Shown: one piece after another, positions 49,227 to 61,352 of the stretch
Position numbering within the stretch: the first letter of the stretch is position 1
Layout of the letters: every line of letters starts with the position of its first letter
Assembly: GCA_009599575.1 (NCBI GenBank)
Contig: VWND01000015.1
Location: 124,001 to 188,000 of the forward strand
DNA: 64,000 bases
Direction: 5' to 3'
Origin: Blumeriella jaapii
Taxonomy: Eukaryota; Ascomycota; Leotiomycetes; Helotiales; Drepanopezizaceae
Notes under the pieces: model-generated
Databases searched by the model: none
Told to the model about the DNA's origin: nothing
What the model saw: the letters and a program-made list of their open reading frames with translations, nothing else
Position numbers and translations under genes: made by a program

Positions 49227-51132
49227 TCAGGTAGCCAAGAAATCCATTCCCATCCCCTTTGCGATCCCTTGCCAGTCCCAGCTCCGGTTGTCCTTCGCGT
49301 CCATCAGCCGCCACACCTCTTCCAGCACGGCCAGCGCCGTGTCGGTATTTCGGTACTCCATGTACTCCTTCACCGTCCGGATGGCTTTCCGGATCGGCTC
49401 GCGCTGGTCCTCTTCGAAGCACGCACAGCCGATGACAAAGGCGGGAGCCAGGATCAACGTCTGACTCGGATCCCGTGGCCCAAAACGCGAGAGGAGCTCG
49501 ATGCCGACGTTGACCGCGGACGTGATGCGTTCGTCCGGTTTCCAATTCGTGATTTGAGGCGGGAAGACGGACCGCCAGAGGTAGATCCACATCATCTGCC
49601 GGTACAGCAGGCCCGCGTTGTCTCGGGGGTCGCCCGGTGACCAGGCCGGCTGCCATTCGCGGATCCCGGCGTCGATCTCGGCTGCGGCGTGAAGACTCGA
49701 GTAGTCGAGCACAGGCTCGATCCTGTGCTCGAGGTTGTGTCGGATCTGATTCCGGATGTTGGTGATCTTGGACATGTAGAGGAAGAGACCGTCGAAGACG
49801 CCGAGCATGCGGACCGCCGAAGGCTGCACGACGGCCGTGGTGGGCAGGTTGAAGTCGTTGCTGGAAGAGAGGTAGCGTGGGCTGTCGGCTGGGTAGTAGA
49901 TGAGCTGGTCGCATTGGATGTGGTATTGGAAGAACTCGTGGATGAACTTCATGGGCTCGCCATTCTCCGGAGGGTTCTCTTGGATGAGGCGTTGATAGTG
50001 CTCGAGGTGGATGCGGTGTTGGCCATTCGGCTCGGGATTCGAGAGGGTTTGAAGCACGAGACAGAGCATTTGGGCGTACAGGGCCGGCGAGGGCGTCTTG
50101 GGGCCATCGGCGGCAGGCGCGTCGACTTGCGAGCCTAACATCTTTCTGATGGCTGCTTCTTGGTGAAACTGGGAGCGCTCCTCGAGTGTCTCGACGTCGA
50201 GCGTGGGATGCTCGGCTAGCACTTGACGACCATATGTCGAGCTGTAGTCGATGTGTCTGCTAGACAATGCCAGTATCGAGTGCATCAGTCCAGGATCCTG
50301 ATGGGCCATGGGCAGCAAGATATTTCTGAACGCGCTGTCCTTCTCGTTTTCCAGCGTGAAGATGATGCTCAGCCGCGATATGTAATGACTCAAAAAGATG
50401 CGGTCTCCCTCGGTCTCCAGGCCGCTGATGAGGAATGGCAGTTGCACAGTTGACAAGCTGATGCTCCCAGCCCTGCCTTGACGGGCTGTCGACGCGATCA
50501 GTCCATCGACTCCGTGCTGGCGATGTGAAGTATCCCTACCTTCGGCCGCTTTCTCCTTGCCACTCTTCCACAACGTCTTCTCGGGATACCCTTCACACTT
50601 GACCGAGTTCTTCTCGCAGTTCAGGCCTACGGCGTGTCAGCACAGCGCGCAGGGAATACAAGTGCCACTCACAGCCGGGTTTCGTCTCGTCACACTTCTT
50701 CTTCCGTTTCCTGCAAGTGATGCATCCGGTTTTCGACCTCCCTTTGGCGACCTTCGCCAACGACTCTGGTGTCGGTTTGGGATGTTTCCTCGGGCGCCCA
50801 CGCGGTCTCTTGGCCAGGGCCGACACCGAATCACTGGATGGCGACTCAGGCACGGCACTCTCTTTCATCGCGGGCGACGGCTCGAAGTCTGTCACACCGG
50901 CCGCCTCATCCTCCAAGGGCTCCAACTTCGGAACCAACAACAGGTTGTCGTCCTCCTCGTCCCAATTGAACTCCGACCGATCCGGCTCTTCGTCCTCCAC
51001 AAAGCCCGACGTGTTCCACGGATTCGTCGAGGTGGAGCTGGCTGAGGTAGCCATCGTAAAAGCGGAGGCGCAGGAACCGTCGGAACCGTCCATGCTCCGG
51101 CCCAGGTCCAGCGTCGTCGTGATCGCGAACAT
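49227..51132 (-). CDS. Zn2Cys6 transcription factor with AT-hook, fungal-specific regulator
   Basis: Exons 51132-50673 and 50626-49227 on the minus strand give 619 residues from MFAITTT. An acidic N-terminus (residues 45-80) precedes an AT-hook-like RPRGRPRKHPKP (109-120) and a complete zinc binuclear cluster with Cys137, 140, 147, 154, 157 and 164 (C-x2-C-x6-C-x6-C-x2-C-x6-C). The intron (50672-50627) splits the fourth Cys codon and its removal is needed for the cluster. The rest (from VQLPFLISG) resembles the Fungal_trans_2 regulatory domain: RLSIIFTLENE, SILALSSRHID, CLVLQTLSN. A second, in-frame 54-base intron after KEKAAEG (about 50536-50483, GTAGGG..GACAG) is possible and would shorten the protein by 18 residues. 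It acts in the nucleus as a sequence-specific regulator; targets are unknown. It is not next to a biosynthetic cluster, so no pathway is implied. Confidence 0.9.
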
Positions 51133-54100
51133 CGGGAACGACGTCAAGAAGCCTCTCTCGGGATGAAGCCGACGCCTGACGGGCGTGTACCTACGGCTGC
51201 TGGGGGCGATGGTGCTTCGTTGGTCGGACGCTCGCGGTGCGATCTAGACGTCGTCGTGTGAGCTTGGCGAGTGGAGGCGTAAGGATAAAACTCTCGGTGC
51301 CGCCAACACACGGTGCTGTTCCATTTTAGAAAAAAAGAGCCTCCTCGTTCACTTCATCAGAGCGAACGTGTGTCACGAAAAGCCGCCAGCACGTCTGCGA
51401 TTGGCAAGTGAACAAACAGATGGGGAAGCGAGAAGCGAGAAGCGAAGTAAACCAAGCGATTCCGAGGGCAAAGGGAGACGGCGGAGGAAGCTCACCATAT
51501 GTAAGGTATTGTACCGCGCCTGGCCACCCACTTGCTCATTCATCGGCGGGGCTCTCCGTTCGATTCAACGTTTGGGGGTTCACTTCGCTTGGAATGAGAA
51601 CCTGGTTCGATCAGGAGTAGCCCCAGTATTGTTGGCCAGGATTGCGGGTATCGAGCGAGCCGCGGACGTGCACCAGAGGAGGGCCGCACGGAAATCCCGC
51701 CTCTTACGGACAGGTTAGGTAGATAGACTTGGATCTAAAGCCGAGGGGGAGGACGGGGAGGACGGAGGGAAGAGGAGACGTGAAAGAGGCGGAAGACGAG
51801 CCGGGCGAGCGGGCAAGAGAATAGGCAGGTGATAGAGTCGCACGCTCTGTACGCGCTCTGCGTGAATCGGCGTTGGGCTCCGTGCAATACTGTACACAGT
51901 AGAAGGGCTTCCAGTCCGAAAACGCACCTGGCTTTTGGCAGCCAGGGGAGGCTGCAAAGATATATGGGCTTGGCCAGCCTGTTTCTGCCTGAGTCGTGGC
52001 CTCGAGGGGGCTCTGACGCCAAAACAGAGTTTCTGCGCCGTGATAGGCATAGCGGGCGTGGAACAGGATTGGGCAGTTCTCTACAGTACAGTCCTTGTGA
52101 GAAGTAAGTGCTCCGGTGAGCAGGACTGACTGTAGTAGTACAGTACCTGTGCGGAGTCCCAACCTGCTATTATTATGCCCAGCAGCGTTTGAACAAGTTG
52201 ACAAACATGTGGTCTAGCGCTCGCACTAGTAAGCGATCAAGTCGAAGTGGTAAACAGAAGATCGCTTATCAGGGGCTTCCTAGCCTATTTTCCTTATACG
52301 GGGACGGGGTAAATCCCGGTTGGGACTAAGCGAAAGCTATCAACTCGAGCACTTGCGAAGTATATGCGGGCACTGCGAAGTGTCGTCGACTTCATTGTAG
52401 CGGTTGGGAGCCCTGCTTTCCCACTGGGGAGCCAGCGCTTCCAAGAGATGGTCAACACGCAGCATGAGCAGCACTCGGCACTTGGAATGAGAAGGAGGTT
52501 CTACACAGTGTTTCCCCCCTCCTGCACATACACATACATAGCTCTGCATTCTTCTTCAGCTTTTGACTTGCCGGCCGTGGGGGGAAGCTCTAATCGCAAT
52601 CTGCACTCTGCACTCTGCACTCTGCAGGTTGTAGGTTGCAGTTTGCAGCAAACCTTATTCGAAGAGGAGGGCATTTTGAAACGTGTCGTTCGCTACCCCA
52701 TACCTATTTCCCGATCGCTGATACTTTTCGAAGCCTCTTCCTTACCTCCGCTGTGTGCTGATATATATACTCTGTACTGTGCAGTAGAAGTATATTTGCT
52801 TTTCCTCCTCCTAAGCAGAACCACGCTGATCTCGACTCGATTTTCGACAGTGTCACGCTAATATTTGGCCTGATACCCAATACATGCATCTTTGGGAACG
52901 GAGGAACCGTCCTTCACGCAGATTGATGCGAAAATTTCTCGCTCAAGCTCCACGTCCTCTACTATGGTACTCGGCACATATCGACGGCCCATAGTAGGCT
53001 CTCTACTATCGCCTCCGGACGGCTCGTTTGCAATGTTCAGAGCCCATGCTTGTCGAATTATCCCATACACTTGCTTTTGCGTATCGTCCAGATTGCGCCT
53101 TGCTTCTGTACGTCCAACATACCACAGCTCCGGGTCACAGCCCGAGTCCTTTCACAGACTCCGCAATCCACATGATTCTGTGAGTACGTACTATACAGTC
53201 AAGATCGTCAGACAGACATACCTACTGTAACAGGATCCTTCCCATGTGAGGTCTGCTGGCAGGCCTGCCTGAGGTAGGGAACGCTGGCGGAAACTGTGGC
53301 GAGCTGGCCGGTCTCGCTTACCACGACGAAGAAAACAACTCCTCCCATTAATTGGACCGCGACTCCAGTCGTTGCAAACGGGAGAGGCAGGCTGGTTGGG
53401 CAATTCATCCATCTGCTCCAATTGCCATGCGCCTCATCGTGCATGACTCGCGCGGGTTCTGCGGTTTGGAAGAGCCGGCTGCCATCCAGCCAACGATGTC
53501 GCGCCGGGCGTTCCAACCGCTGCAGCAGACCGGCCGACTGGGAACAGCCAGCTCTTCTGACTGGCTACGCAGCGAGACGCCACCGATGTCTTCGCAAGCG
53601 GTGCAGAGAGAAGATGCTGTACGACGTACGACGCCGACGTAACGCTGCGCGATCCGCTGCCCACAACTGCGCCCCTGATAGAGGCAGGTCTTATACTGTA
53701 GAAGTAGAAAGTACAGTACATCGTAGCAAGTCTGCGTAGAAGGAACAGGCAAATAGAGTTTCGGACTTTGCTCATCCAGGAAGGCATCCCGAGCCGTAGA
53801 CAATCGGAAGTATGTACCTTCTTGTTGTAGGATAGGTAGCCCAGACCAAAGTTGACTATTCGCGTCTTTGCCTTCCGGCCCGGGGAGTTCACGATCGGTC
53901 CCCCATCAAAGGTCGAAGACATACATCTTCACAGCTAAGCAAAGCAAAGCCAGCCTCACGCCCCCTATCCTCTGGTATGCTGGTACTTTCGACTTCTCCG
54001 AGTGATCTGACACTTATACCTGGCAGCCCTTCTGAGCTCTTGCATCGTACTGTATGTACTATTCCATTCTTCAACGAGCAAAAGAGATGATGGCTCTGGA

Positions 54101-57100
54101 GAGAGACACGGTGTAGCACGCGCGACACCATGTATGGCGTTAGCGTACAGTAGGAGTTCTGCAATTCCCCCTTTCGGTATCGTTCGTACATACAGTAGGA
54201 GGTCCATCGAACAAGCAGACAGCTATTCCTCAGGATTCTACCACTTTATGTACCTACAGGATCCGCAGAGCAACTTTCCTTCCTCTCAGCCTCGCCAAGA
54301 TGCCACAGTCCAGTGACTTCTCTGTGACCTGTGTGCCACCGTATGCACAGTATCACAGGCATGCTTCCTTCTACACTACAGTGCAGTATCTTCTCCATGA
54401 TCCCAGCGCCTCCACACCACAGGAAACACTACTGTAAACAATCAATCCTTGTCTGGGTTTAACTCTGTCGGCTGATAATTGAGATCCACAATCAACTCGA
54501 ACGGAAGCTCGGATAATGACGGTTCGTTTCTTTTTTAAAAAAAGCGAAGCAGTGGTGTACTGAGGTCTAATCGACTGTACTGTACCGTATTTCTTCCAGT
54601 ACGGTATATATGATCATCTGAAGCTGCGAACCAGTGTCATGAGCGTGCAGCATCTAGCAGTGAGCCGATTGCTGCAGTCACATCCCCAGAGAGGCAAGGA
54701 ATTCGTCTCATCAACGCAAACAAAGACCTGGAGGTCGAAAGATGCGATCTCCACGGCCAGACAATCCGATTGAGTTTGCTTACCGAAAGGTCCGGAGGAT
54801 CTTCGAGGTTCGCGATCCCGAGCGATGCCGAGAGTGCTGTGCTGTGCTGTGCTGTACATAGCACTTTACTGTACTGTACTGTATTGTACAAGAAATGCCC
54901 GAGCGATTTCGGAATTGGCAAGCCGGTCAATCCTGCTTCGTCTTCCGTGTTGCTCTCCAATGACCCTCGGGGGTAGTTAAGAGCAGACCGGTCCGTAAGT
55001 CATTCCTACCCAGCCCTGGCTTCCTACAGTAACCACACGCAGTAATTCACCTACTGTACATACTGTACAGGAGTACAGTATTATCCTGTACAGTATGTAC
55101 AGATATGCCTGCCCGCCTACTGGACAGTATCTATTGTCGAATCGCGCCTCAAAGCGCCGGCCTCTTCTGACCAGCACCCCCCTTCCGCTCCCATGATTGC
55201 TGGCATATGCAGGGGCCAGGTCAGTTCGCTGACGAAGAAGAAGAAGAAGAAGAAGAAGACGTGCAGCAGATCCGCAGGGAAGCACGGCTCAGATCGAGAG
55301 GTGGTCGAGCCATGCCTAATCCCGTACAGGACCTGCTGATGTTTGCTTCACCGTCTTTGCCATGGGCAAATGACAAAAGCCACCACCCAAGTACTGGACA
55401 TACTGCACATACAGTAGTAGTATGCACAGTACGCTAGCAAGAACCCCGTGTGCGTAGCGCGAGGTTCCTCAGGATGCGTACATCGTTTGTCTCTGATCTG
55501 TGTGCCTGCATCCTCTGCGGAGTGTGAACTGTGTATGTGTAGAAGAGTGGCGCGTCTCCGAGTTCTGACACACACCCATACTCGATGACGACCACGACTT
55601 CTTCCCATCCCGGCTTCCAATCCAATGGTCGCCCATCCAAAAGCGCCCTTGCAACGAAAACTCCCTACAGTTGACACCCACACGCCCTTTGCAAAACAAC
55701 CGAGGCGCGGAACCACTATTGCGCCACCCCTTCGGCGCTCGACCTCAGGGCCCGAGACACGTCAGGTGCAGAATCGCAGGCTAGACTGCCTGTCTCGGAT
55801 GTATCCGATCACATTGTTGATTACCCGATACTGTACATGTGGGTACGTGCCGATCGCGAAATGCCATGCGCCTCTGTGAGCGCGGAAGAGGAAGCCAATA
55901 GGTGAGACAGAGGCCGACGCACTGTACGTGCGACGAACGATGCGAGGAAGTAGATGCAACGGTGTAGCAGCAGTCGCTTTAACGGCCTGTCGAGGGACCA
56001 GGCAGGGCCCGTGGAGCTTTGGAGTGGTTTGGGGGAAGCTGCTGGCTGTCAGGTAGATGCTCAGCAAGTAGGAAGGAGGAGGAGGAAAAGGAAAAGGAAA
56101 AGGAAAAGCAACCAACCAGGCATGTCCCGTACACAGAGGTCATTGTCACTTGCGCGTCCCATCCTCAGACCCTTCCTAGCTCCATCGAGCCAACGAACGC
56201 ACCCTGTATAGATCGGTCGAAAATGGAGGGCTGGCGATCATTGTTGACTTTCGTTCGCTTCGCCAGCCGCCACATTTTGATCAGCGTCAACGGTCAACGT
56301 CAACATCCCTTTCTCAGGTGCACACGTCAGTTGATAAGCCCCAATTCCTGAAAGCCCCGAAGAGGCTCTACTGTGCACCTCGCATACCAACCCAGTACTG
56401 AAGATACCGTAGAGTGGCATCATCGTCATCTGTCACCCGCCTCCGTGCCATGATGTGAGACGCCGCTCACATCTTCACCGCCCGCGGACGACGAGACCCA
56501 GGTAGGTAGGTGTCTTGCGAGATCTTCCGAGAGAGAAATCCCTACCTCTGAAGTAGTCGGCACAGCTACAGCTACAGCAACAGCAATAGTAATAGCAGCA
56601 GAAGAACCGTGAATCAACGGACCATGGACAGTTAGTACTGTACTGCACGGTACTGTACCCACCAGCCACCGACCAATCCTTGTCTCCCTGCAGTCTGTCC
56701 AAGCGCTCCCGCACCACGGGCGATCCAGATCCAGATCCAATCCATCATCATCCATTTCCCATCTCCGGAACCGCATCGTGTGAACACCACCTCGTAACGT
56801 AACCTTGTTTGCCTTTTCCCTCCGTATGAGGTTCTCCAATCGGCCATCGGCAGCCGAGACGCCAACCAGTAATCTGACCTCAGCAGGTAATCCATCATCA
56901 TTGAAAGTGGATGACCGAGACCCAGAGCGATGGAACGAAAAAGCAAGCACGCAAGACACCCCTATCTTCGACCGTTCCAGGAATCGGAAACGTATCCTTC
57001 CCCCCTTCCCATCAAGCGAAATCAAGATACACGCTCTCGGAAGAGGGGAGGTGAAGAAACGGGGTGTTCAGCTAGGAGGTTTTTTTTTCACCTACGTCTT

Positions 57101-58869
57101 CCGGCGTCGGAGCACAAACGTAAAGAACCTAGGTAGGTAAGTAGAGTAAGATGCACCAGGACCCTGATGATCGAGCATCTCGGCCCGCTCCTCACTCGAA
57201 ACCGTGAAGAGTCCATAACAGAAACGGGATAGAACAATGCAGATCCGTATAGATACCTGGCAGGTATGTAGATATGTAGATAGCGTACAAGGAAAGGATA
57301 GCTGCGGAAGAGAATCACATCACAGGCAAGACAAGACCCCCCACCCGTTGCGAATACCTAATGTGCAGTGATGGCAGATTTATTGCTGCAGACTACTGAG
57401 CGGCAACCTCGAAAGCCATGCCACACAAACACGGCAGAAGAGAAAAGTCAATGTACAGTAGGAAGGAGCAAGCACAGAGCATCAAATTCTCAAGTCTACC
57501 TCGTTTCCATTTTCATGTTCATTTTCATCTTGGGGTTCAGGGTGGTCGCTCTCCGATTCAATCAATCCCAATCCCCATTTACCAAAACCGAACTAAACCA
57601 AGCCAAAGACCACAAAGCAAACAACCGCCTACCTGATCATCTAGAAGAGCGATATGAGGGAGTCTAATGAGGAGAGAAAAAAAAAAAAAAAAAGGAAGAA
57701 AAAAAAATATCCCATTGTCAAGCGCAGTACCCGCTCCGCGAGGAGGGAAAAAACTTGCAAGAAAACATGCATGAACGCCTCCTCTTCCACCAAGACTGGC
57801 GCCAAGGTCACGATCGACGACGCATGCATGCCAGTAGTGCTTACTGACGGAGATACTTCAGCTGGCAAATGCTGCATCGACATTGGGCAGTGGACAACAC
57901 TAACGAAAAAGGAACAAACAGCTGAGCAGGTATGGAATAGCTTGTGGGGGTGTTCTAGATTTTATAGCTTGTGAATATCTAGAGTATCTAGCTAGGAATT
58001 TCATGGATAGAATAGGTATAGCATTATACGGTGGGAAGATATCTTTGTGGGACCGAGATGTTGCTTTCGCAATACCAGGCAGGTACTTCCATTAATCTCG
58101 GATAGGCAGAACGAAGTAGATAGGTAGGCAATTTTTTCATAATCCGTGGCTGAGGCCGAGCCAGGCCACAGTCTCGCGACGCCGTATTTCATAAGCTCTA
58201 CCCGAACCCAATGATGGTTTCTGTCACAGGTCGTCGAAAAGCTGTGCTGAGCCTGAGCTGGACACCATCATCACATGTCCGAGGAATCTCCGTCCCGTCA
58301 CAGGGCAGGCTTAGCACTCGACGATCGCTCTGGGCTTTTCGAGGCCCAATGCCAACTGTCGAATCACTGGTCGAGGGTGGTATCTCCGTGGTTGCCGCTC
58401 CTGATTCTGATTCGCGAGCTTGGTATCAAACTGCGCCGTAGTCCAGATCCACATAAACAAGGGAAAATCACGGCGTCCCCATGATATCTCCCAAGATGCG
58501 AATGCGATCGCCATTGCCCTCCCCGCTGCCCGCATAACTTTAGCCCTAACGAGCTTAGGCCTTCTCAGCGTCAACACGTCAGCCGCTGGCGCCGCTGCTG
58601 CTGCGAGTTGGAGCTGTCCTCGCATCGCCTCGTCGACATGCGGAGAGGCTCAAGCTTTCGTCTCAGGAATCTCACAGACCCGATCACTTGACGGCCCTCG
58701 GATTTGGTAGATACACATAGGCACGGCACGGTCAAGCAGAGACCCTGAAGTCATAATCCGGCCGCTATCTTCGATTCAGATGCGATGGAATTCGTCACAT
58801 GGTAGTCAATTCGGAGAGGCGATGAATGCTGCACGGTGTGACTGAACCCAAATGTGTCGCACGGCACTA
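51133..58869. other. 7.7-kb gene desert
   Basis: No protein with a recognisable motif and no tRNA was found in either strand. Open frames are short, overlap on both strands and are Arg/Ser/Pro-rich. It contains TACTGTAC-type sequence (near 52085, 52140, 53715, 54590, 54870, 55050-55100, 56640), tandem CTGCACT units near 52603-52623, (GAA)n at 55238-55260, (GGAAAA)n near 56085-56110 and a poly-A block at 57676-57692. It may hold lineage-specific genes or non-coding RNA that cannot be recognised by eye. Confidence 0.5.
55238..55260. repeat. (GAA)n microsatellite
   Basis: About seven GAA units in the gene desert. Confidence 0.85.
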
Positions 58870-60501
58870 TCATGTCATTCTCTTGTTCTCGCTCGTGCGC
58901 CATGTATCGATTTCATGTTGCAATCTGCTCAGGTCGGCAAGTATGTCGGGCTTATTTGTGGATCCAGCAATGTTAACTGGCTCTTCTTGTAGTTCTTCGT
59001 GCAGTAGTGAAGAAGCCGATGACGTTTGTCGAGCACTCTCGGTGCTCCTGCGATACTCACCGCTTGTTCGTTGTAGATTGTCAGGTCCCTTAGACTCGAG
59101 GCTACGTCCGTGTTGACGAGGCGGTGGAGGAGGAGGAGGAGCCACCATGGAGGATCGTTTGTTGGACGAAGAAAGATCCAAACTGTACACTGACGCCGGT
59201 TTTCCTCCAGACGTTGTCCGTCGGGCTAGGGGTGGAGTGGGCAACGAAACTGTTGATAACGATTTGATAGCATTGCTAGAGGAGCTTCTTACGGATCCTG
59301 AGCGTCGTGATGGCGGCGGTGGAGGGGCTCTCTGGCTGTCAGAGGATGTTCTTCTGTTCTCCCTCTCGAGATCAGGCAACCTTGAAGACTCCTCCTCGAT
59401 TTTTCGCGAAGACCTCGTCGAGCGACTCCAAGCCAGCTTCGATTCGGAGACCATCTGGCTATGCCGTCGGGTGAGGGGTGGGGCTGGCGGAGTCTTCTGC
59501 CGTGCGGATTGAGATGGAGAAGGAGGTTGTGATGCCTTGCGAGCTGATTCCCTATCATACACAGAATCACGTTCTGAATCATGGCTGGCTCTATTCGGGG
59601 CCGGAGGCAGAGGTTTGTTGAGATCTGTGTGGGTGTGTGACCCGGAGGGGATGGCGCTGGCCATAGGAGGTGTTTGTACGCCACTGGGTGTGTTTTCATC
59701 CTTCAGTTCAACCTTTATAACCTTTCCATGTCTTGAGCTTGGGGGTGGTGGTTTCGTCCTTGCCGTTGACGAAGGCGCCGCGCCGGCCATCAGGCCCTTG
59801 CGATCATCATCCGGCTCTGCTAATTCGTGTGAATTGCGAGGTGACTCCGGTAATGGCTCTTGTACTGGCTCGAACATAGACTGCCGAGATCTAGAGGATG
59901 TATCTGTACCACTCGCCCCATCTCCGAGAGCATTTACCACATGCGGATGAATAGCTGTCTGTGTCGGGGGCGATTCCAGCCCAGAAGATCCCGTCATTAA
60001 CAATCTCTTGAAAGCATCCACATCAAGAGATGCCCTTCCTGCTCTTATGGTACTCGCTGGGATGGATGCTACACTCTCTCGTTCTGGATGTTCCATGGTT
60101 TCCAATGTTTTCGAGAAGGGATTCGCTGGAGCCCTATGAAGTTTCTGAGTATTTACATCCTCGCTTGTGTCCGAGACCGTACTGTCAAAAGGGCCTTCTG
60201 GTCGTAGTCTGAGGGATGTGAGAGGGCCTTCGGGTATCTTGTAGATTTCTTCCCCGACGGTCGAGAATGAGTCGATTGTAGATGGAGAAGAGGGTGACAG
60301 CGGAGGAGGTGACTGGACCCTGACTTTCTTTGTGATCTTCTTCGGCGCGTCCTTTTCCTCAGCTCCCAGCGGATTCGTTTGCGGATCTGCGTAGTAGGAA
60401 GATATCTGGGGATTCGCATGGGCGCGCTGTGACATAGCAGATGGGAGAGTCGCAGAAGTTTTCCTCCGGAAGGGGTTCGAGGAGGGGAACTCTGCAGACA
60501 T
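58870..60501 (-). CDS. Uncharacterised proline/serine-rich protein
   Basis: One uninterrupted frame of 543 residues from ATG 60501. It begins MSAEFPSSNPFRRKTSA and is disordered almost throughout, with several SH3-type proline stretches (KPPPPSSRHG, KPLPPAPNR, APPPPPSRR, APPPPPPPPRQHG), many Ser/Arg phosphorylation-like sites and repeated NPF tripeptides (SSNPFRR, PANPFSK), which are EH-domain ligands. The C-terminus DILADLSRLQHEID is a short amphipathic, coiled-coil-like segment. No enzyme domain is visible. The make-up suggests a scaffold of the cortical actin or endocytic machinery, but this is inference from composition; I do not recognise an orthologue. The long frame with no stop in a compositionally even region makes it a real gene. 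Confidence 0.8.
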   Translation of the reverse strand: MSAEFPSSNPFRRKTSATLPSAMSQRAHANPQISSYYADPQTNPLGAEEKDAPKKITKKVRVQSPPPLSPSSPSTIDSFSTVGEEIYKIPEGPLTSLRLRPEGPFDSTVSDTSEDVNTQKLHRAPANPFSKTLETMEHPERESVASIPASTIRAGRASLDVDAFKRLLMTGSSGLESPPTQTAIHPHVVNALGDGASGTDTSSRSRQSMFEPVQEPLPESPRNSHELAEPDDDRKGLMAGAAPSSTARTKPPPPSSRHGKVIKVELKDENTPSGVQTPPMASAIPSGSHTHTDLNKPLPPAPNRASHDSERDSVYDRESARKASQPPSPSQSARQKTPPAPPLTRRHSQMVSESKLAWSRSTRSSRKIEEESSRLPDLERENRRTSSDSQRAPPPPPSRRSGSVRSSSSNAIKSLSTVSLPTPPLARRTTSGGKPASVYSLDLSSSNKRSSMVAPPPPPPPRQHGRSLESKGPDNLQRTSGEYRRSTESARQTSSASSLLHEELQEEPVNIAGSTNKPDILADLSRLQHEIDTWRTSENKRMT

Positions 60502-61352
60502 TTTGAGGAACCGACAACATCCAAGTCCGGGCTCGTGTGATTACTGTATCTTTGAGAGCATTGGGGCGTTCATGATTCTCGATGTCGTCGTCGTTGCTGC
60601 TCGGGAGGCTCGGTGTAAGTGAGTTGGCCGGGCCCGGATCTTTTTTTAGCAGAGCTTGGGCCAGTGCTTAAAGTTTGGATGTATCAGCAACGGCTCTCGA
60701 CATCCTTCCCCAAGCCTTGGAAGCCTTTGCCAGGTTTCAAAACATCTATACATATATTCTGTGAGATCGGATTGAAAGAAGGTGCTTCATATTGAGTACC
60801 AGTGAAAAGAGATCCACTTAATCAATCCGAACCGTATCAAAACCTGTGTCGGGAATTATGTGTCGGTCTTCTTAGTGGAAGCTGAATCACAAAGATTGAA
60901 ATTTCGGAACTCCTCTATTCTTCAGATAAGATATCTCTGGGTAGATACCTATAGGTACTGTAGGTAGTCTTGCTCAGAATTCAGAGACTCTGAATAGAGA
61001 AGAGCAACATCACAAAAATGGGCGGCAGTCAAGACTTGACGAGGCGTTTAGTCGTCTTGTCTTCAATGGGCCTAGAAAATGGACATAGCATAGTATCAAG
61101 AAGTGTGATTCTTGCGTTCAGTACGTAGGGGGATGCGACCTCATCAGTCGTAGCCTTTGGGTATCTACCAACCATGCAAACATCACCGTTGCAGTAAACA
61201 CCAACCACCCCAAATGCAAGAACCATGTGGACCAGAACCACGAAAATACCCAGACCAGAGCCATAAAATTCGTTCCTTCATCAGCGTAACCCAGACCACA
61301 ACCATTCAAAGCAATGTCAAACCCAGTTCCGTTTAATGTCCACTCAAAGTCC
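60502..61352. other. Intergenic
   Basis: 850 bases between the Pro-rich gene and the acetyltransferase gene, both on the minus strand; it is the promoter side of the first and 3' side of the second. Frames of 70 and 139 codons at 61029-61537 have no recognisable motif and overlap the end of the acetyltransferase gene. Confidence 0.55.
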
